Assembly (NCBI GenBank): GCA_963969495.1 | Contig: OZ018326.1 | Span: 179,035,497 to 179,099,496 of the forward strand | Origin: Ceratothoa steindachneri | Taxonomy: Eukaryota; Arthropoda; Malacostraca; Isopoda; Cymothoidae | Length of the DNA stretch: 64,000 nt | Direction of reading: 5' to 3' | Shown here: piece by piece, positions 8,867 to 21,329 of the stretch | How the letters are laid out: the number at the start of each line of letters is the position of its first letter | Position numbering within the stretch: position 1 is the stretch's first letter | Notes under the pieces: generated by a model | Databases searched by the model: none | The model's input: the letters and a program-made list of their open reading frames with translations, nothing else | Told to the model about the DNA's origin: nothing | Translations under genes and position numbers: made by a program

Positions 8867-11800
8867 TTTATGTTTATTCATATATTCATTTTTCTTCCTC
8901 TATCCGTCTTGCAGGATTTTCATGCTTTACACTGGATGAAAATAGAAAAGAAAGTGAATTTAGTGCGCAAAATGCAAAAGATACGAGGACAAAGAATACA
9001 GTACATGACCAGGTATGGCATAAAGTGGTGCAGAAAACATATGTTTTGCTCCTGTTGGTTAAAAGTACTTTTTGAACATCATCAGAACCACTTGGAATAA
9101 GTCTCACAAGATCTGATATGTACGAACATTTTTTTTTCCTAAATAAATCAATGGATGAAATTAATAAGTAATAGCTTTGTTCATTTTATACCGCTCATTT
9201 TTAAAAATATATTATAACATATGCCATCTGAAACCATTCACAAGTACCTATAACCATAAAATAGCGAATCCCGTTCGCTGTAAACAAACTATAGAATAAG
9301 TCAAGCGCTTTAGCTTCTATAAGAGGGACACTCTGAATTGTAAATAAACAGCGTTTTAGTTTCTCCAAGATTCCTCCTTCTTTGACGCGTCCGATGTTAT
9401 TTAGAGTTTTTTTCCCTCAAAATTAAAAGCAAAAACCAGCGAAGGTCTCTCCCTCAGAACTTTTGTCAAGGCCGATCTGTATAGATGTGGCAATGGGGGG
9501 GAGAAGTGAAAATATGTGGAAGATATATAGCCACAGCTCTCCTACAGGCAATAGGGTGGGAAACGCTTCTGCCGGCGTTAAAGCGGAGGGCATTATCTGC
9601 CCTTTCATATGTAAGCCAGAGAATGCCAGTTGCCAACACGTCGCCTATCAGCAATTCAATAATGAGTCGCAACCCTCAAGCACAGCAATCTTTAGTCATG
9701 TCTTACGATATACAGGTGACGCTGCAACGGTTAGAACTTTATTTCATTTTACACATAAAAATGTTCAGTTTATCAACGAGGGATTTTCCCCCCTTTGGAA
9801 TGCGAACAGCCCAAGAGTTCCACAATGGTAATAATGCCCCTCCAAATTGGTGGTAACTTAAAATCTAAATAATTTTTTCGATCATTTAAAAACTTCGGAT
9901 TTCTTTATTATCGACACTTTCTCTTTTTTTCCATTTATTTTTCCTTGCCTAACACCAGGTATAATATTGTTAAAAAAAAAGAATTCTTTTAATGTTTGCA
10001 ACACAATAATTATTAGCAACGTCCCTAAAATAACTATTTTCATTACGTTGTTATTATTATTATTATTTGTTCCGTTACAAGTCCTCTTCCTTTATTATGG
10101 AACAGTGGCAAGCGTAGGAAAATTGCGCCCCTCCCCTTCTAGTGCCTCCCGAATTCGTGATTTGTCCATTTAAATAATTTTAATTTCTCTTAACTTCACC
10201 ACTTAACGAAATTCTTTTTACCCAAACTGTCGGAGATGCCCCCATTAATTTTCGGAGGGGGGGGGGGTAGATAATTAAACGAAAGGACGACCTGTTCAAT
10301 TGCTTGATTAAGATTCAAATGTCCAATTATTCGAGTGTCGCTCAATTGGAGACATTAATTGAAATCAGAGGGTTTTTATTCTCAATGTGGGGTACCAACA
10401 CTACCTCAGTTGCACTCATAGCTCTGTATCACTACAGCGCCGGAAAATAAACTCGTCTTTGTCCACTCGTTCTTGGAATCCTTCTTCTGACACTAACAAA
10501 ATTGGCATTTATTGCCTTCAGATACCTTTCATCTCATTTTCCCCAAAAAGGAGTTAGATTCGGAATTATAACTTCTTTTGGGTAGAATTGATCACACGAG
10601 AAAATATTTCTTGCACATTAATTCCATATATTAACTATAGGAATTAAACTATAGTGGTCATTGTCAATCCACATTCACCCTAGTAATAGTTGTTAACATG
10701 CGAATTGTATAGCGTAGACACCAGCACTGCCAGAAGGAAAAACTAAACACAGGCAAGTATGGCCTGTAATCAGGTACGACTAGGTGATTCACTCAGCTCA
10801 ACGGCACAACCAATTGCCGTAAAATGAGTGTCGAAACTTAATACTTCTTCATCCATATTCTCCATCTCACTCTGTACGATGTTCATAGTTGGTTATTTGC
10901 GAATGTGTACACACGGAAAAGAGAACCCATGTATATGCTTCGTTAAAAGGAGATTTGTTCGTTTGGTCAAGGAATCAATGTCATAAATGGTTTTGTAATA
11001 CGCATAGTAGCTTTTAATAACCTCATTTTGTGACAATAGCTGTACAAACCAAAGCGTCGGACGTAGACGAGAAATGAGGAGTGATATTGAATAAGGTGAG
11101 ATGTAATATACAACGTGGAACTTGCACGATTACATGATGGCTTAAAAATGCTGCTTGCTAATTCGGAGGAGTGAGTACGAAGGGTATAATGTCTATAGGC
11201 ATCCGGGCATCATTAAGTGCTATTCGAACGGGCAGTGGGAGGCGTGCCACATACCAGCGCTCGAAAACGATACCCTAAACTCAATCCACATCCTTCTCCT
11301 ATGGCTCACTTGCATGTTTGCTTTGTTCTTTTATTACACCGATCATAAGTGACAGAATCAACGTCATACGAAAAAAATACATCTTTGAATTCTACATAAT
11401 ACCCTTAACTTAAGCAAAGGCTCTTTGTTTAATGGAGCAATAAGGTATAACTTTGAGCACTTACCAATATGCTGGTACGATACCATGTAATATGTACATT
11501 CTTTCTTAAAGTTTCCTAAAAGAGTGTGAGTAATTGATCTTTTTTAATAATGGCCAAGTTCTATCATGACGGTATTTATCCCTTTTCTCAAATTTTCAAA
11601 TCCTTTTATACCAAAGTTAATAAAGCTATCAACCAATTGAGATATGGTCCCGTATCGCTGTGACCTATTTTAAAACGAGACTCTCAACATTTAACTTTAA
11701 AAATATATAATAATGGCAAATTTGAAAATAAACAACCCAATTCCTTACCTCAAATAATCCAGTCTTTGTTCTACCAGAGATGAGTGATATTTTGATATCT

Positions 11801-13576
11801 CACCGTTAATTGGACACCGTTTCACTAAGACTTAAATTTTTATTTAATAAATAATGTTCATTAATATTTGCTCCATTCTAGCAACTTTGGAAACTAAACA
11901 ATACAACTTAAGGAATTAATAAAGGCTTAGGGATAGAGACGAATTTCTGCGTGAGCAAGCTTTCGCTGCCTGAAGTGAGAACTCTTCTAAAGTGTTCCCT
12001 ACAACAGAACTGGAATCATGTTGAGTGAGGATGTAAGAAATGTCACGATTGTGCTGGGAATATTCTGTAAGTGGAAACATTGACAAGTTGACCTTCCATT
12101 CAGTTTGAGAAAAAGGAAGCTACAGTTCTCCTTTAATTGTGCAGAAATTGAGGAATCATAAGCCATTATTAATCTAGTGAACCAAAGAGAATTTTACTGT
12201 CGCGAGACGAGTGGAAAAAAATAAAGGATTTTGGATAACAAAGAAGGAGCTTTTATAACATTAAGAATTTTGTTGTCATCCAAAAATTACTCTTCCACAC
12301 CTTTCAGAACTGCTGTAATTTTATGTCTTTAATGTATATGGTTGGCATTTTACGACATGAAATTAAGTTTACATAGTACCCTACCACAAAAAAGGGCCTT
12401 TTGCGTGAACAAAAAGATGGGTGGCCTCGAACTTAATAAGGCATAGAGGGAGCGGGGAAAATAGATATCTTTCGGTGGTGTTGAATCGCGACGACCCCAA
12501 TTTGTGGGAAACTAGTAGGTGTTCAAGTTGAAATTAAGGTTTCTGGGATGGGATGCTCCATTGCAAATCGCAAAGCATATAACATATATCACCCACAACC
12601 TTTGTTTGGAATGAATGAAATACATATGAAAAGACTTTTTTAAATTCAAGGCAGTCTAAGGAAAAAGGGTCGCTTCATACTTTTTAAGAATTAAACTCGC
12701 GCAGGAAGCTGGTATGACTGAATTAAAGATGATACGAAATGCGGTGTTTAGACCAACTGTGATCAGAAGCACAGTCTTATTGCCTTGTCAATGCGCATTC
12801 GCCCTTTTTTAAAATCAATAAATTAAAGATCCCTTCATACCAATAAAGTTAATTAATAATAGTATCATTGAAGACAAAAATATAAATTTCGCGTCCTACT
12901 TTATCGCAGCCCTCAATATCACTATTCATTAAATATTCATTTGTTTTACTACCATTTGAAAAGCGAGAAATAAGGACAATTTTTTTACTCAATGTCACGT
13001 TAACTGCCTTTGAGTTATCTGCTTCCTTTGCCGCTCGAATTAACGTTTTCCGTCGCTGGCCGTGATGCAATGGCACACAGTCATTGCTCTAATTATTAAA
13101 AGGTTACAGAGATCATGATCGTGATTATTCAATTTATCCATTGAAAACGGATATGGTTTGAACCTGAGAAATGATGTGAAACTTCTTTAAATCTGAAACC
13201 ATCTTATTTTTAGCAAACATTATTTTATTGCTCAGAGAAAAATAAAAGGAAAAAATTGCTTCCGAATAAATGTGGAATATGTATATATCGTCACATTCGG
13301 GGTGATTCAGAAAAACATTTAGGATTTATTGAATTTCACCCTAGGGTTATTTTCTTTCTCACAATATATTTTCAGCTGGGTGATTATGAGACAGCGGGTG
13401 ATACAATTTGCCCATTAAAGCCTTTCTTTGGAAGAGGACCTAAATTGAATGTGGAATCGTGCATTGAGGTTTTCACGAAAAAATAATCAATTTTGGAGGT
13501 TTTATACGCATAAACTCACTATATGGAGTTCAATTTTATATGTGTGGCAGTTCTTGGAATGCACCCGTCACAATTA
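8867..13576. other. Long non-coding stretch without recognised genes
   Basis: About 4.7 kb of AT-rich sequence. Overlapping open frames of about 120 residues at 9463-9856 occur on both strands without recognisable domains. A 65-residue frame at 11155-11352 carries a short cysteine-containing segment followed by a hydrophobic stretch (see findings). A poly-G tract lies at about 10256-10267. Nothing else is supported. Confidence 0.5.
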
Positions 13577-14954
13577 TTAGGTTGAGGAATAATTTCTTGC
13601 GGGTTTTTTTTAATGTTGTGTTGATTTAAGTTTTGTTGACGTGATTTGTGCACATATTAAGAAACAATAATAAATAATGAGAGCAAAATTTGCAAAAGTT
13701 AGGCTACGTCTCTTAACATCGCAGACTATTAGGCCTTTGCTTAGGCTACGTCTTGAAGTTGAGTAATAAGTCATTGCGGTTTATTTAAAAGTTGTGTTAA
13801 TTTAATTTTTGTTTTCTACCCTCAAAATGGAATGTCAAGTTTAAAGAAAGGCGCATTTTCGACACTTGTTATTCATTTTCAATCGAGACGGGAACAATGC
13901 AAACGCAGCCAAAGCTCGTCGCGATATTTGTGCTGTGTACGGAGAAAATGCTTTATCAGAAAGGACAGCTCAATGGTGGTTTTCACGTTTTAAAAACGCT
14001 CATTCCAATTTTAATGACGAAGAACGTTCTGGTCGCCCCATTAAGTTGGATGAAGATCGATTGAACGACCTTCCTCATGAAAATCTTCGTCAATCGATTG
14101 GCCTGTGATCAGAAAACTGTATTGAATCACCTTCATTCGATGGGGAAAGTTAAAAAAGTCGGTGCATGGGTTCCGCACGCTTTGAGCGAAAGCAACAAAC
14201 TTCAACGCTCCACGATTGCCGCAGGTTTTCTTGCTCGCACAAGGCTACTCGTGGCTAAAGGACAGATTTCTTCACCGCATCATCACTGGCGAAGAAAAGT
14301 GATGTGTTTATGTCAACATGAACCATCGAAAACAATGGCTTATCCCCAATAAAAAAAACACTTCTGCGATTAAAGCAAGGACTTCATCCACAAAAGTCGA
14401 TGCTGTGTGTGTGGTGGGATTGTGAAGGCATCATTATTTATGAGCTCCTTGCGAACAAGGAGATTGTCAATGTAGAACTCTACGTTCAACAAATGTATCG
14501 ACACGCTAAAGGTATTCTTGAAAAGCGACTTCATCGACGTTATGGAGTCCTTCTGCAACACAACAATGCTCGTTCTCACATTGTCAATATGACAAAAGAC
14601 GCCATTCAAACGCTTAATTGGGAAATCCTGCTGCATCCTCCATATTCGCCAGACTTGGCTCCATCGGATTTGCATCTGTTCCGATCACTCTCCAACAATT
14701 TGCGCGGCGTTTCGTTCAATACTGATGTGGAATTAAGAACCTGGTTAGACGTATTCTTCGAGTCAAAATCCAGAGATTTTTATTGCAGAGGCATCGAAAA
14801 ACTAGTTGAACGTTGGGAAAAGTCGTAAATAACAACGGAGAATACATTATTGATTAAATTGGATATTGTTATCACTTAAAAATGAAGTTTTTCTAAAATT
14901 GTTAATGGTAATGAATAAATTTGATAAACCGCAAGAACTTATTCCTCAACCCAA
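13577..14954 (+). mobile_element. Mariner element, copy B
   Basis: A sense-strand mariner of 1378 bp. The left terminus TTAGGTTGAGGAATAATTTC starts at 13577, the right terminus ends ...CCTCAACCCAA at 14954, and TA duplications lie at 13575-13576 and 14955-14956. It is the same family as copy A. The first part carries a diverged duplicate of the 5' terminus (GTTGAGTAATAAGTCATTGC at 13758), 177 bp inside the outer one, exactly as in copy A. Confidence 0.9.
13827..14828 (+). pseudogene. Mariner transposase pseudogene, copy B
   Basis: Starts ATGGAATGTCAAGTT, where the equivalent of copy A has an open frame but this copy has an immediate stop. The frame then reads LLFIFNRDGNNANAAKARRD, RTAQWWFSRFKNAHSNFNDE, and after shifts VGAWVPHALSESNKLQRST. 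The catalytic region contains a GEEK tract followed by a stop, then WWDCEGIIIYELLANKEIVN, LLQHNNARSH and HPPYSPDLAPSDLHLFRSL, ending KLVERWEKS at 14828. The first acid is Glu in both copies; the second is Asn here against Glu in copy A; the third Asp is kept. The copy is inactive on both frame and residues. Confidence 0.88.
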
Positions 14955-14956
14955 TA

Positions 14957-16462
14957 TTAGAAATTTATATAGTTGTACTCATACAGTGTGGAAGCATTAT
15001 TCATTTTTATCTAATATTCAATTATTTCTTTGTCTCCCTTTTAACCTCAGATCAGGTTGTACCAGGTAACCGATGCATATGTCAGGGGGGTAATTCTGAA
15101 TATGTTGCCACGATATGTCGCATGGGTAACAAATTCTATACAAATTTAGCTCTAATTTGACAGTAACCATAATAACATCGTGTAGCCTAACTTGGGCTCA
15201 TTTGAAGAACCTGCAAATCTCTTCGGGTAAGAACTCACGCTGCTAAATCTTGTAGGAAGCTTATTAAAAAAAAGGCAAAATATATATTTTTAATTTAGAA
15301 CTTAATAAGAGAGTCACAGTGGCTTCAGAATGCACTTATTTATAGGTTTGTCAGGTACAAAATTGTAAGGGTATGGAACGTACATACTCGCATGCCACCA
15401 GACAATCGTGGGAACGAAAGAAATTTGTCGTTTGAGTTGACCTTCGTCTCCTCTCCTCCTCCCCCCCCTCGCCTTCCCCAACAGGCGACAGGAAGTCTGA
15501 CGAAAGAAGGCCTTTCTCACAGAGAAGCCTAAATTCTATTTGCCTTCTTTATGATACCATGGAGATTGTCCAGGAGGCGCTGCGATAAGCGAATTTTCGT
15601 AAATGGAATCTCTTTCTCGATTTCACACAGTGCGCGGTATAAATGACAATGCTGTTCATCCCTCTAGAGCAGTGTCCCAAACCTACTCGCGTAACCCTCA
15701 CGTTGAACGAGAGTCGTTGCCGTAACGTATCGACTGCCAACGCGCCGCCGAGTTAAGTTGGTCGCTGTCTCAAAGTGTTCTTGAGGCGAATCCCGCCCCG
15801 CAGAGTCTGTGACTAGAAGAATACGCTCTGTTGCTCAACGTAACTTGAGAAAGAAAAAGGAACATCCAAATAGTTACTGGAAGTTACTATTTGTTAGTGT
15901 CACATTCAGTTAGGAGTGAACTAACCGGAACTGCAGTCAGCAGCCCCGAACCCGTCGTCTTATCCCCCCTCTCCCCGAGAACTTGTGTTAACGCCACCCG
16001 AACCACCCCGTCTGGACCTGAGTAGTCGTCTCTCCAATTGATCACAATTTATGGTAATCTGTAAACACAGTGTCCCTCTATTCTTAAATTACCTATTTAA
16101 TTAACAGTGATTGATACTCCCATTGAGTCATTATAAATCTAGATGCTTAACGTCCGTATTTAATATTTAATCCTTATTTACCTAAATGCCCGTTTAACTA
16201 TTGCTACTACTTATTATTTTTGTGTAAAGTAAAGTTTATTTTTGTTCGTGTGTTTATTTGTGACTTCTCCTTTTTTACGTACCCTTGGCAAGACTTTAAT
16301 TAAGAATCCCTTCGGCTAATTTATTCAACCTGTATTAGGCACTCTTAGAATTTAACAATCACAAACCTCCCCCCAGTAACAAGTGGGACTTTTATAGTGA
16401 GAATCCTCGGCCGTGGCACAACTCGCCTCTAACCAGCTTTCGCACGTCCAGTAGGAATTAAA

Positions 16463-16464
<2 letters not shown>
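14957..16464. other. Unassigned stretch, possibly a retroelement leader or LTR relic
   Basis: No coding region recognised. The part from about 15750 to 16400 is moderately GC-rich, then T-rich (GTAAAGTAAAGTTTATTTTTG), then changes to GAGAATCCTCGGCCGTGGC. That texture recalls an LTR end plus leader, but no second LTR, target duplication or primer site supports it. Confidence 0.25.

Positions 16465-16538
<74 letters not shown>
16465..16538. repeat. (AT)n microsatellite, 74 bp
   Basis: Uninterrupted AT dinucleotide repeat. Confidence 0.98.
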
Positions 16539-16541
<3 letters not shown>

Positions 16542-17639
16542 CGTAGATTGACTCATAGGGTCAATACCATCGACTTAAACAAAAGCGGTGTGTCCAGATC
16601 AAGGACTAGAATAATTATTGGACCAGACTATGAGCAATTCTACGACAAAAATATAACTATCGAACAAATCTTACTTTCCGAACGTCTTTTATTTCTTCTC
16701 GTGATGATCAAAAGTATGTAAAATCTTATCTCTGACGTTTTATGATGCCCATCTTTCAAACGACTTCTGCGTTCGTATTACCATTGCAAATGTGAATAAT
16801 AAGTGAATAAACAAATCCCACCGCAGTAGAGCACTTTGTCTAGTTCACCAGTGTCCGCAACGAGAACCTCGTCACTGAATGGACAAAATACACAACGCTC
16901 AAATATAAATTCATTTCAGCTTGCTGGTCACGATTTATTGCAACCATAAACAAAGAAAACGAAAAGTTCTGCTCCTTTGAAATTCGAGAAGAGCTCTAAG
17001 AGATTGCAAGCGCAACAAACCGAACTTTTAATCAGCAACGACCGCACAGAACTCACAAGAAAATCAAGATGAGAGGCATTCTAAAAGTCTTCTCTCCTCT
17101 TTCAATCCATAACAAGCAAAAAAATAAACTCAACAGATAATAATAACTACAACACAAGGGTAGGCAGCGTACTCCTAATTCAGTTTATACCAGATCCTAA
17201 CTGCACGGAGGAGTTTATCTGTTGTAGAATTAAAAAAAAACTTTTGAAGAAGATGGCCACAAAATGAAAAATGTAACGATATGTAAAAGAAAATTACCCT
17301 TATAGGGGAAGAGCTTTCAGCGCCTTTATAATGCCAAAATGATTGCAATTTGCTCATCAAGCCAAATACTGCAAAACAGAAAAAATTTTAAATGTTCATG
17401 TTCCTCTCACGAGCATAAATAGCAAACATGCAATAAAACGAAAGATGCCGCAGTAACTGCTGTGTAAATTACCATGCAATCAAGGTAACATATGAGCATT
17501 GCACATATAATCAAGAGGTAAAGATCCGCATGCTATGATTTGCTATTCAGCGCCACCAAATGGTGCAAGACATAGCAGAAAAGGGAATCCTTCTAAACAC
17601 CCTCATGCACTAATATCACTCAAATCGGATAAACAACCT
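16539..17639. other. Unassigned AT-rich stretch
   Basis: No gene recognised. Short readable segments just after the microsatellite may be LINE debris, but none carries a diagnostic motif. Confidence 0.35.
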
Positions 17640-18560
17640 CTCTGGATAAAGATAACTCTAGATCCACTCCTGACACCACAGTGGAATCACAAATGACCCC
17701 CCCCCCACACACACAACAATTATACACTGAAACACTGTGGACACGCTCCTTCCCCCTCAATCATTGTTCCCTTCTCAAAGTAGGTGGAACAAACGTCGAC
17801 GAAACTCCAGAACGTCCAAATCCCTAAGCCATGACACAAGACTTCCAAAAGCCACAAGCAACTCAAGTTGTGAAACGGTGTCATTTGACTCGGAGATACA
17901 CCACTATCCCAACACCGAAGATACAAATAGAACAAGCCAAAAAGCTCACCAAGAAGCCCATGACACACAAACATCCAAGGTAGCTCTCATGGACCAGACT
18001 TCTGATAACACAGCTAAAGTAATTGAAGCAACACCAGATAAAGAGATGGACCACAACCTCATGAACAACCCGGTACACATGACAGAGCCAAAAAGCCCCC
18101 ATATGGCTAAAAAAACAACCATTAAAAAGAAAGCCACAGTCAAGTTAATAAACTAGCATAGAAAGCCCCAGACAGACTCTTAAACACACTCTCTCTCTCA
18201 AAATAATACCAATCCCATCCTACAGACGAGCAAATAAAAACAGCACTTCAGATATATAACCGCCTTGGAAAGGAATATTACCACAAAACTCAAAACAAGT
18301 AAATATAAGCTCCAAAGACCTACGGAAGTTCCAAAATGTCTCCTCCCCCAATGCAGCTAGCGAACTTCATTAGAATTAATGTTATAACCCAAATCTCAGA
18401 ACGCCCCGTTAATAGCTCCGAAAAGCTAGAATATCCAGGATGCAAAGATAAACACAGAAGACATAATGAAGAGCCCAATCAGGTTCTTGCCTTTTAATAT
18501 CCGTGGGTTTAGAGCTAACTACGAGTAACTGAAGAACTTTACAAAAATAGAAACCTTCAT
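17640..18560 (+). mobile_element. LINE 5' remnant (ORF1 tail and endonuclease start)
   Basis: A basic, Ser/Thr/Lys-rich frame (17737-18156) without cysteine knuckles resembles the low-complexity tail of a jockey-like ORF1. After a gap, about 18485-18560 reads LPFNIRGFRANYE followed by a stop and LKNFTKIET. This is the typical start of an apurinic-type endonuclease domain in non-LTR retrotransposons (N-x-R-G in the first strand). No further endonuclease or RT follows, so the copy is truncated or replaced at its 3' side by the RT-RNase H fragment. The endonuclease start is the only specific evidence; the ORF1 assignment is weak. Confidence 0.4.
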
Positions 18561-18798
18561 ACAGATGTCTGAACGAGACAATGTGTTCTGACCTCACCCG
18601 CTTCTTAAGCGATAAGTTTAACTCATACCACCAAATAACCAACGTCTCCGACTATAACACTATCTACAATTGGGCCTACGCTCTGGAAGACGCCCGGCTC
18701 CAGGCTTCACAACAGGTAGTGATAGGTATAGACCCGGTAATCTATAATAAGACCACATTAGCCTAAGAGTATACTTTCTCGGCCGTTCGGAATGCATA

Positions 18799-19475
18799 GC
18801 CTATACCTATTTGGACGTCGTTCTTTTCTTGGGTGCCCCCGACAACCTGCGTCTCATAATATCCGCTCTGAAAACCTCGAGCTTGAAGATAAACGAGCGA
18901 GAGAGCACGCTCAACCCCATGCAAGGCCCTGATTTACCTCGGGTTGGAAATAAACTTACGCAGAAGCCCTCCCGTCTCACCCCCTCCATGGGTTCGCGCG
19001 TAAAAAGGGCCCTGGAATGGGCCCCGAGTTTCGCCTTCTCTTCAGACATCTGGGGACGCCTGGGTGGCCTATTGAACTTCGTTTGCGGCGCCACCTCCCT
19101 ACCCCACTTCTGGGCCCAGCTAGCCTACTGCCGCAGAGTCCCCGAGTCTCCTTGCTAAAGCCTCTCCTCGCCTCGCCATGGGTCCCGTGGCTCCGTCCGG
19201 ATCGGACATGGGGCCATGCTTCTTCGGACGCTTCCGAGGGCGCCCTTGGGTGGATTTGCCCCTGGGCGCCTCTACTTCTCTCATTCTAAGACCCCCGTGC
19301 ACCACTTATGTCGGGGAATTCATCGCCCTCCTTGCCCTCTTCACGTACGCACGGCTCTTCTCCGATTCGACCTTGTCTTTATATCTCATTAATAAGGGGC
19401 GTATTTTAAAATGTTTACTGACAGACATCCCCACAAATGTCCTTGTAATTTTCCATTATTTATTTAGGTAGTGAC
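18799..19475 (+). pseudogene. Orphan reverse transcriptase-RNase H fragment
   Basis: A GC-rich island readable only across frameshifts. The first part has an RT active-box relic YLDVVLFLGAP (second acid of the expected pair replaced), then SSLKINERESTLNPMQ and LTPSMGSRVKRALEWA, consistent with the palm-thumb transition. After a shift, SDASEGALG looks like the first RNase H acid region and GEFIALLAL the glutamate region. The third acid position appears lost (LYLINKGR). The layout, with a short connection and a TDN-like rather than TDH-like third motif, recalls DIRS or pararetrovirus-type RNase H more than Ty3 or Ty1, but I cannot assign it. It is followed directly by a promoter-like stretch. 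Confidence 0.5.
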
Positions 19476-19539
19476 GGCCAGCTTTAACCTGGGTCCCCTC
19501 CGAACAGAACCCCGCGGATGTTCCTTCACGTTCTAAATT

Positions 19540-19645
19540 TTGGGGCACGGGCACTGACGTCATGACTCCTGGAATTATGGCGTCACCTCCCATAGTCGGT
19601 ACTATATAAGGAAGCCCGGTGGGTCGGACGGAGGAAAAATCATTT
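19540..19645 (+). promoter_or_regulatory. Promoter-like stretch with CRE-type site and TATA box
   Basis: TGACGTCATG at about 19554, a second GGCGTCACC at about 19579, and ACTATATAAGG at 19601-19611. GGTGGGTCGGACGG follows about 10-25 bp further on. This order fits a polymerase II core promoter such as the U3/R part of an LTR belonging to the retroelement fragment just upstream. No matching second copy is present in the window. Confidence 0.4.
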
Positions 19646-19689
19646 TTAAACAAACAAGAAGAAAGCATGGTAGTGATGCCCTAACACCA

Positions 19690-20325
19690 GGGCAAACTAG
19701 TAAATATTTTCGCACCTATGAAAACCTACCACACATTTCATCACTTTCATTAACTTTAAACTTTGGATGGGACTCGTTGGCTCTCCGCCAAATTAAACAG
19801 TCACTCCATGTGGATTCCTTTGTGTATATACTTTCAAACAATTTGTACTTTGTGATCAAAATAAAGGGGTACATATATGTGTACAAAGAAAAAATGCTGT
19901 ACATATGACAACAACCTGAATACCACACTTAATACCATCGTAGTCAGAATCCACATTAAAGAACAAATCACCAAACGTTCCCTTCTACCTGACCGATTTT
20001 AAACTTCCTATCTTCCAACTCCCAATTACGTCCTTAGTGCTGGAAGACTAGAATGCTAAGCAGACCTACTAGCACGACATTAAGGAAAATAGTTGAGAAA
20101 GAGAGCTCTTTGGGTTCATTCAAAATCACTACCCAAAAGTTATCAACAACGATCAGCCAACTCACTACTAACAACAAAACAACAGTTTCTTCAATATAAA
20201 ACTATCAATCCACCCAACAACCTTTCCAACAGACGAATACTGGCAAACCCATTTAAAATTATGTGCAAGTAACCAGTTCTTGATCATAACAGAGATTCTT
20301 TCCAATATTACCCTCGCCCCAAGAT
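19690..20325. other. Unassigned AT-rich stretch
   Basis: No gene, repeat or RNA feature recognised. Confidence 0.4.
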
Positions 20326-20329
20326 CAAA

Positions 20330-21310
20330 ATGTAGCTAACACCGTACCAACTGGCCTCTATGACAGCTTCCAGGCGACCTCGGAACCGGCCACAGGTTTT
20401 CCGTCACTCTCTCACGTTTTAGATCCTTGAAGGCCGTATTAATCCTGGGCCTCAGCTTGTCATTCGTGTTGCAGTTGGATTTGTTTGACTCTCGTTCCAC
20501 CACACCCCATACAAAGAAGTCGAGGGGTTTGCACTAAGGCTAATTGGGAGGCCATATGTTAGGTGCAGTGTAATTGAAGAAATTTCTCCAATGGCCAGAC
20601 CTGTGTGTTCCGCTGACAAAGCACTGATTCTTGCTCCCACACGTAAGGACTCTTTGCAGCTACCCGGTCGATCTAAAAGCCTTACCACAAATGTAACCTT
20701 CGGTATTCAGCCTAGAGCACTCAGGGAAGAAGTAATTGGTATGATACAACCTTCACATCTGATAACACCGAAGACCATGATAGTCGTTGTAAATTTAGTT
20801 TGCATTATTCTGGACAATTCTTTGGGGCCAACAGCGCTTTGGGAGTTAATTTTCTGATCTTAGCAGAAATTCTTCTCGTCTGAGAAGAACCACATCGTGT
20901 CTTGCTCCAACGCGTGTTTCAAATTGGTGACCAGCTTCTTGTTGCGCATGAGTTGCTTTTCCTGGACAGAAATTGTACCTTCCTTATCTTGTATGAAAAG
21001 TAGGGAATGTCCTTATGTACCACCAGTTACATGAGCTTTCAATCTACACCTTTTTCCTATGCATTGGCACACATCGACTTTCTGAATTTGAGCAACGAAT
21101 TCCGGCGTTATGATGGCGTCAAATTGTCGACCATGGGTTTTCCACTCTGCTTTCGCCTAGAACTCAAATCCCTGAATCTTTAGCTCCTTTCTGACCTTTT
21201 CCACTACACTTCTGCTGATGTTGAAGATGGCTGAAATCTCTTTGTTTGTCCTTCCGGTGCGGATTCAAAAGAAAACTACGTCTCTTCCACGAATTGAGCA
21301 ATTCAAAAAT
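20330..21310 (-). pseudogene. Tc1/mariner transposase pseudogene
   Basis: Read on the antisense strand, decayed blocks of a DDE transposase appear in the right order. From about 21310 there is an N-terminal part with the KIFELLNSWKRRSF start, then EQDTMWFFSDEKNFC (first Asp, about 20900), TIMVFGVIRCEGCI, a relic where the second acid should lie, and finally NIWPPN followed by PLDFFVWGVVERESNK (third Asp, about 20500). This arrangement with WGVVERE after the last acid is typical of an arthropod Tc1/mariner lineage. There are many stops and shifts. Terminal repeats were not identified, so element limits are unknown. Confidence 0.65.
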
Positions 21311-21329
21311 TTCCATAGGCAATTGAAAA

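Noticed and set aside
9463..9856. Overlapping open frames of 122 and 123 residues with an antisense frame
   Set aside because: Three frames are open at once over the same bases, none shows a domain, and there is no splice or promoter context; likely chance in a locally GC-richer patch.
14957..16464. A solo LTR in 15.7-16.4 kb
   Set aside because: The texture is suggestive, but no target duplication, no second copy and no primer site could be shown.
18807..19305. Antisense frames over the RT-RNase H fragment
   Set aside because: Shadow frames in GC-rich sequence; the sense strand carries the recognisable blocks.
18799..19475. Calling the RT-RNase H fragment an endogenous hepadnavirus
   Set aside because: Only the general layout of RNase H suggests it; no terminal protein, surface or capsid region is present, so a retroelement origin is at least as likely.
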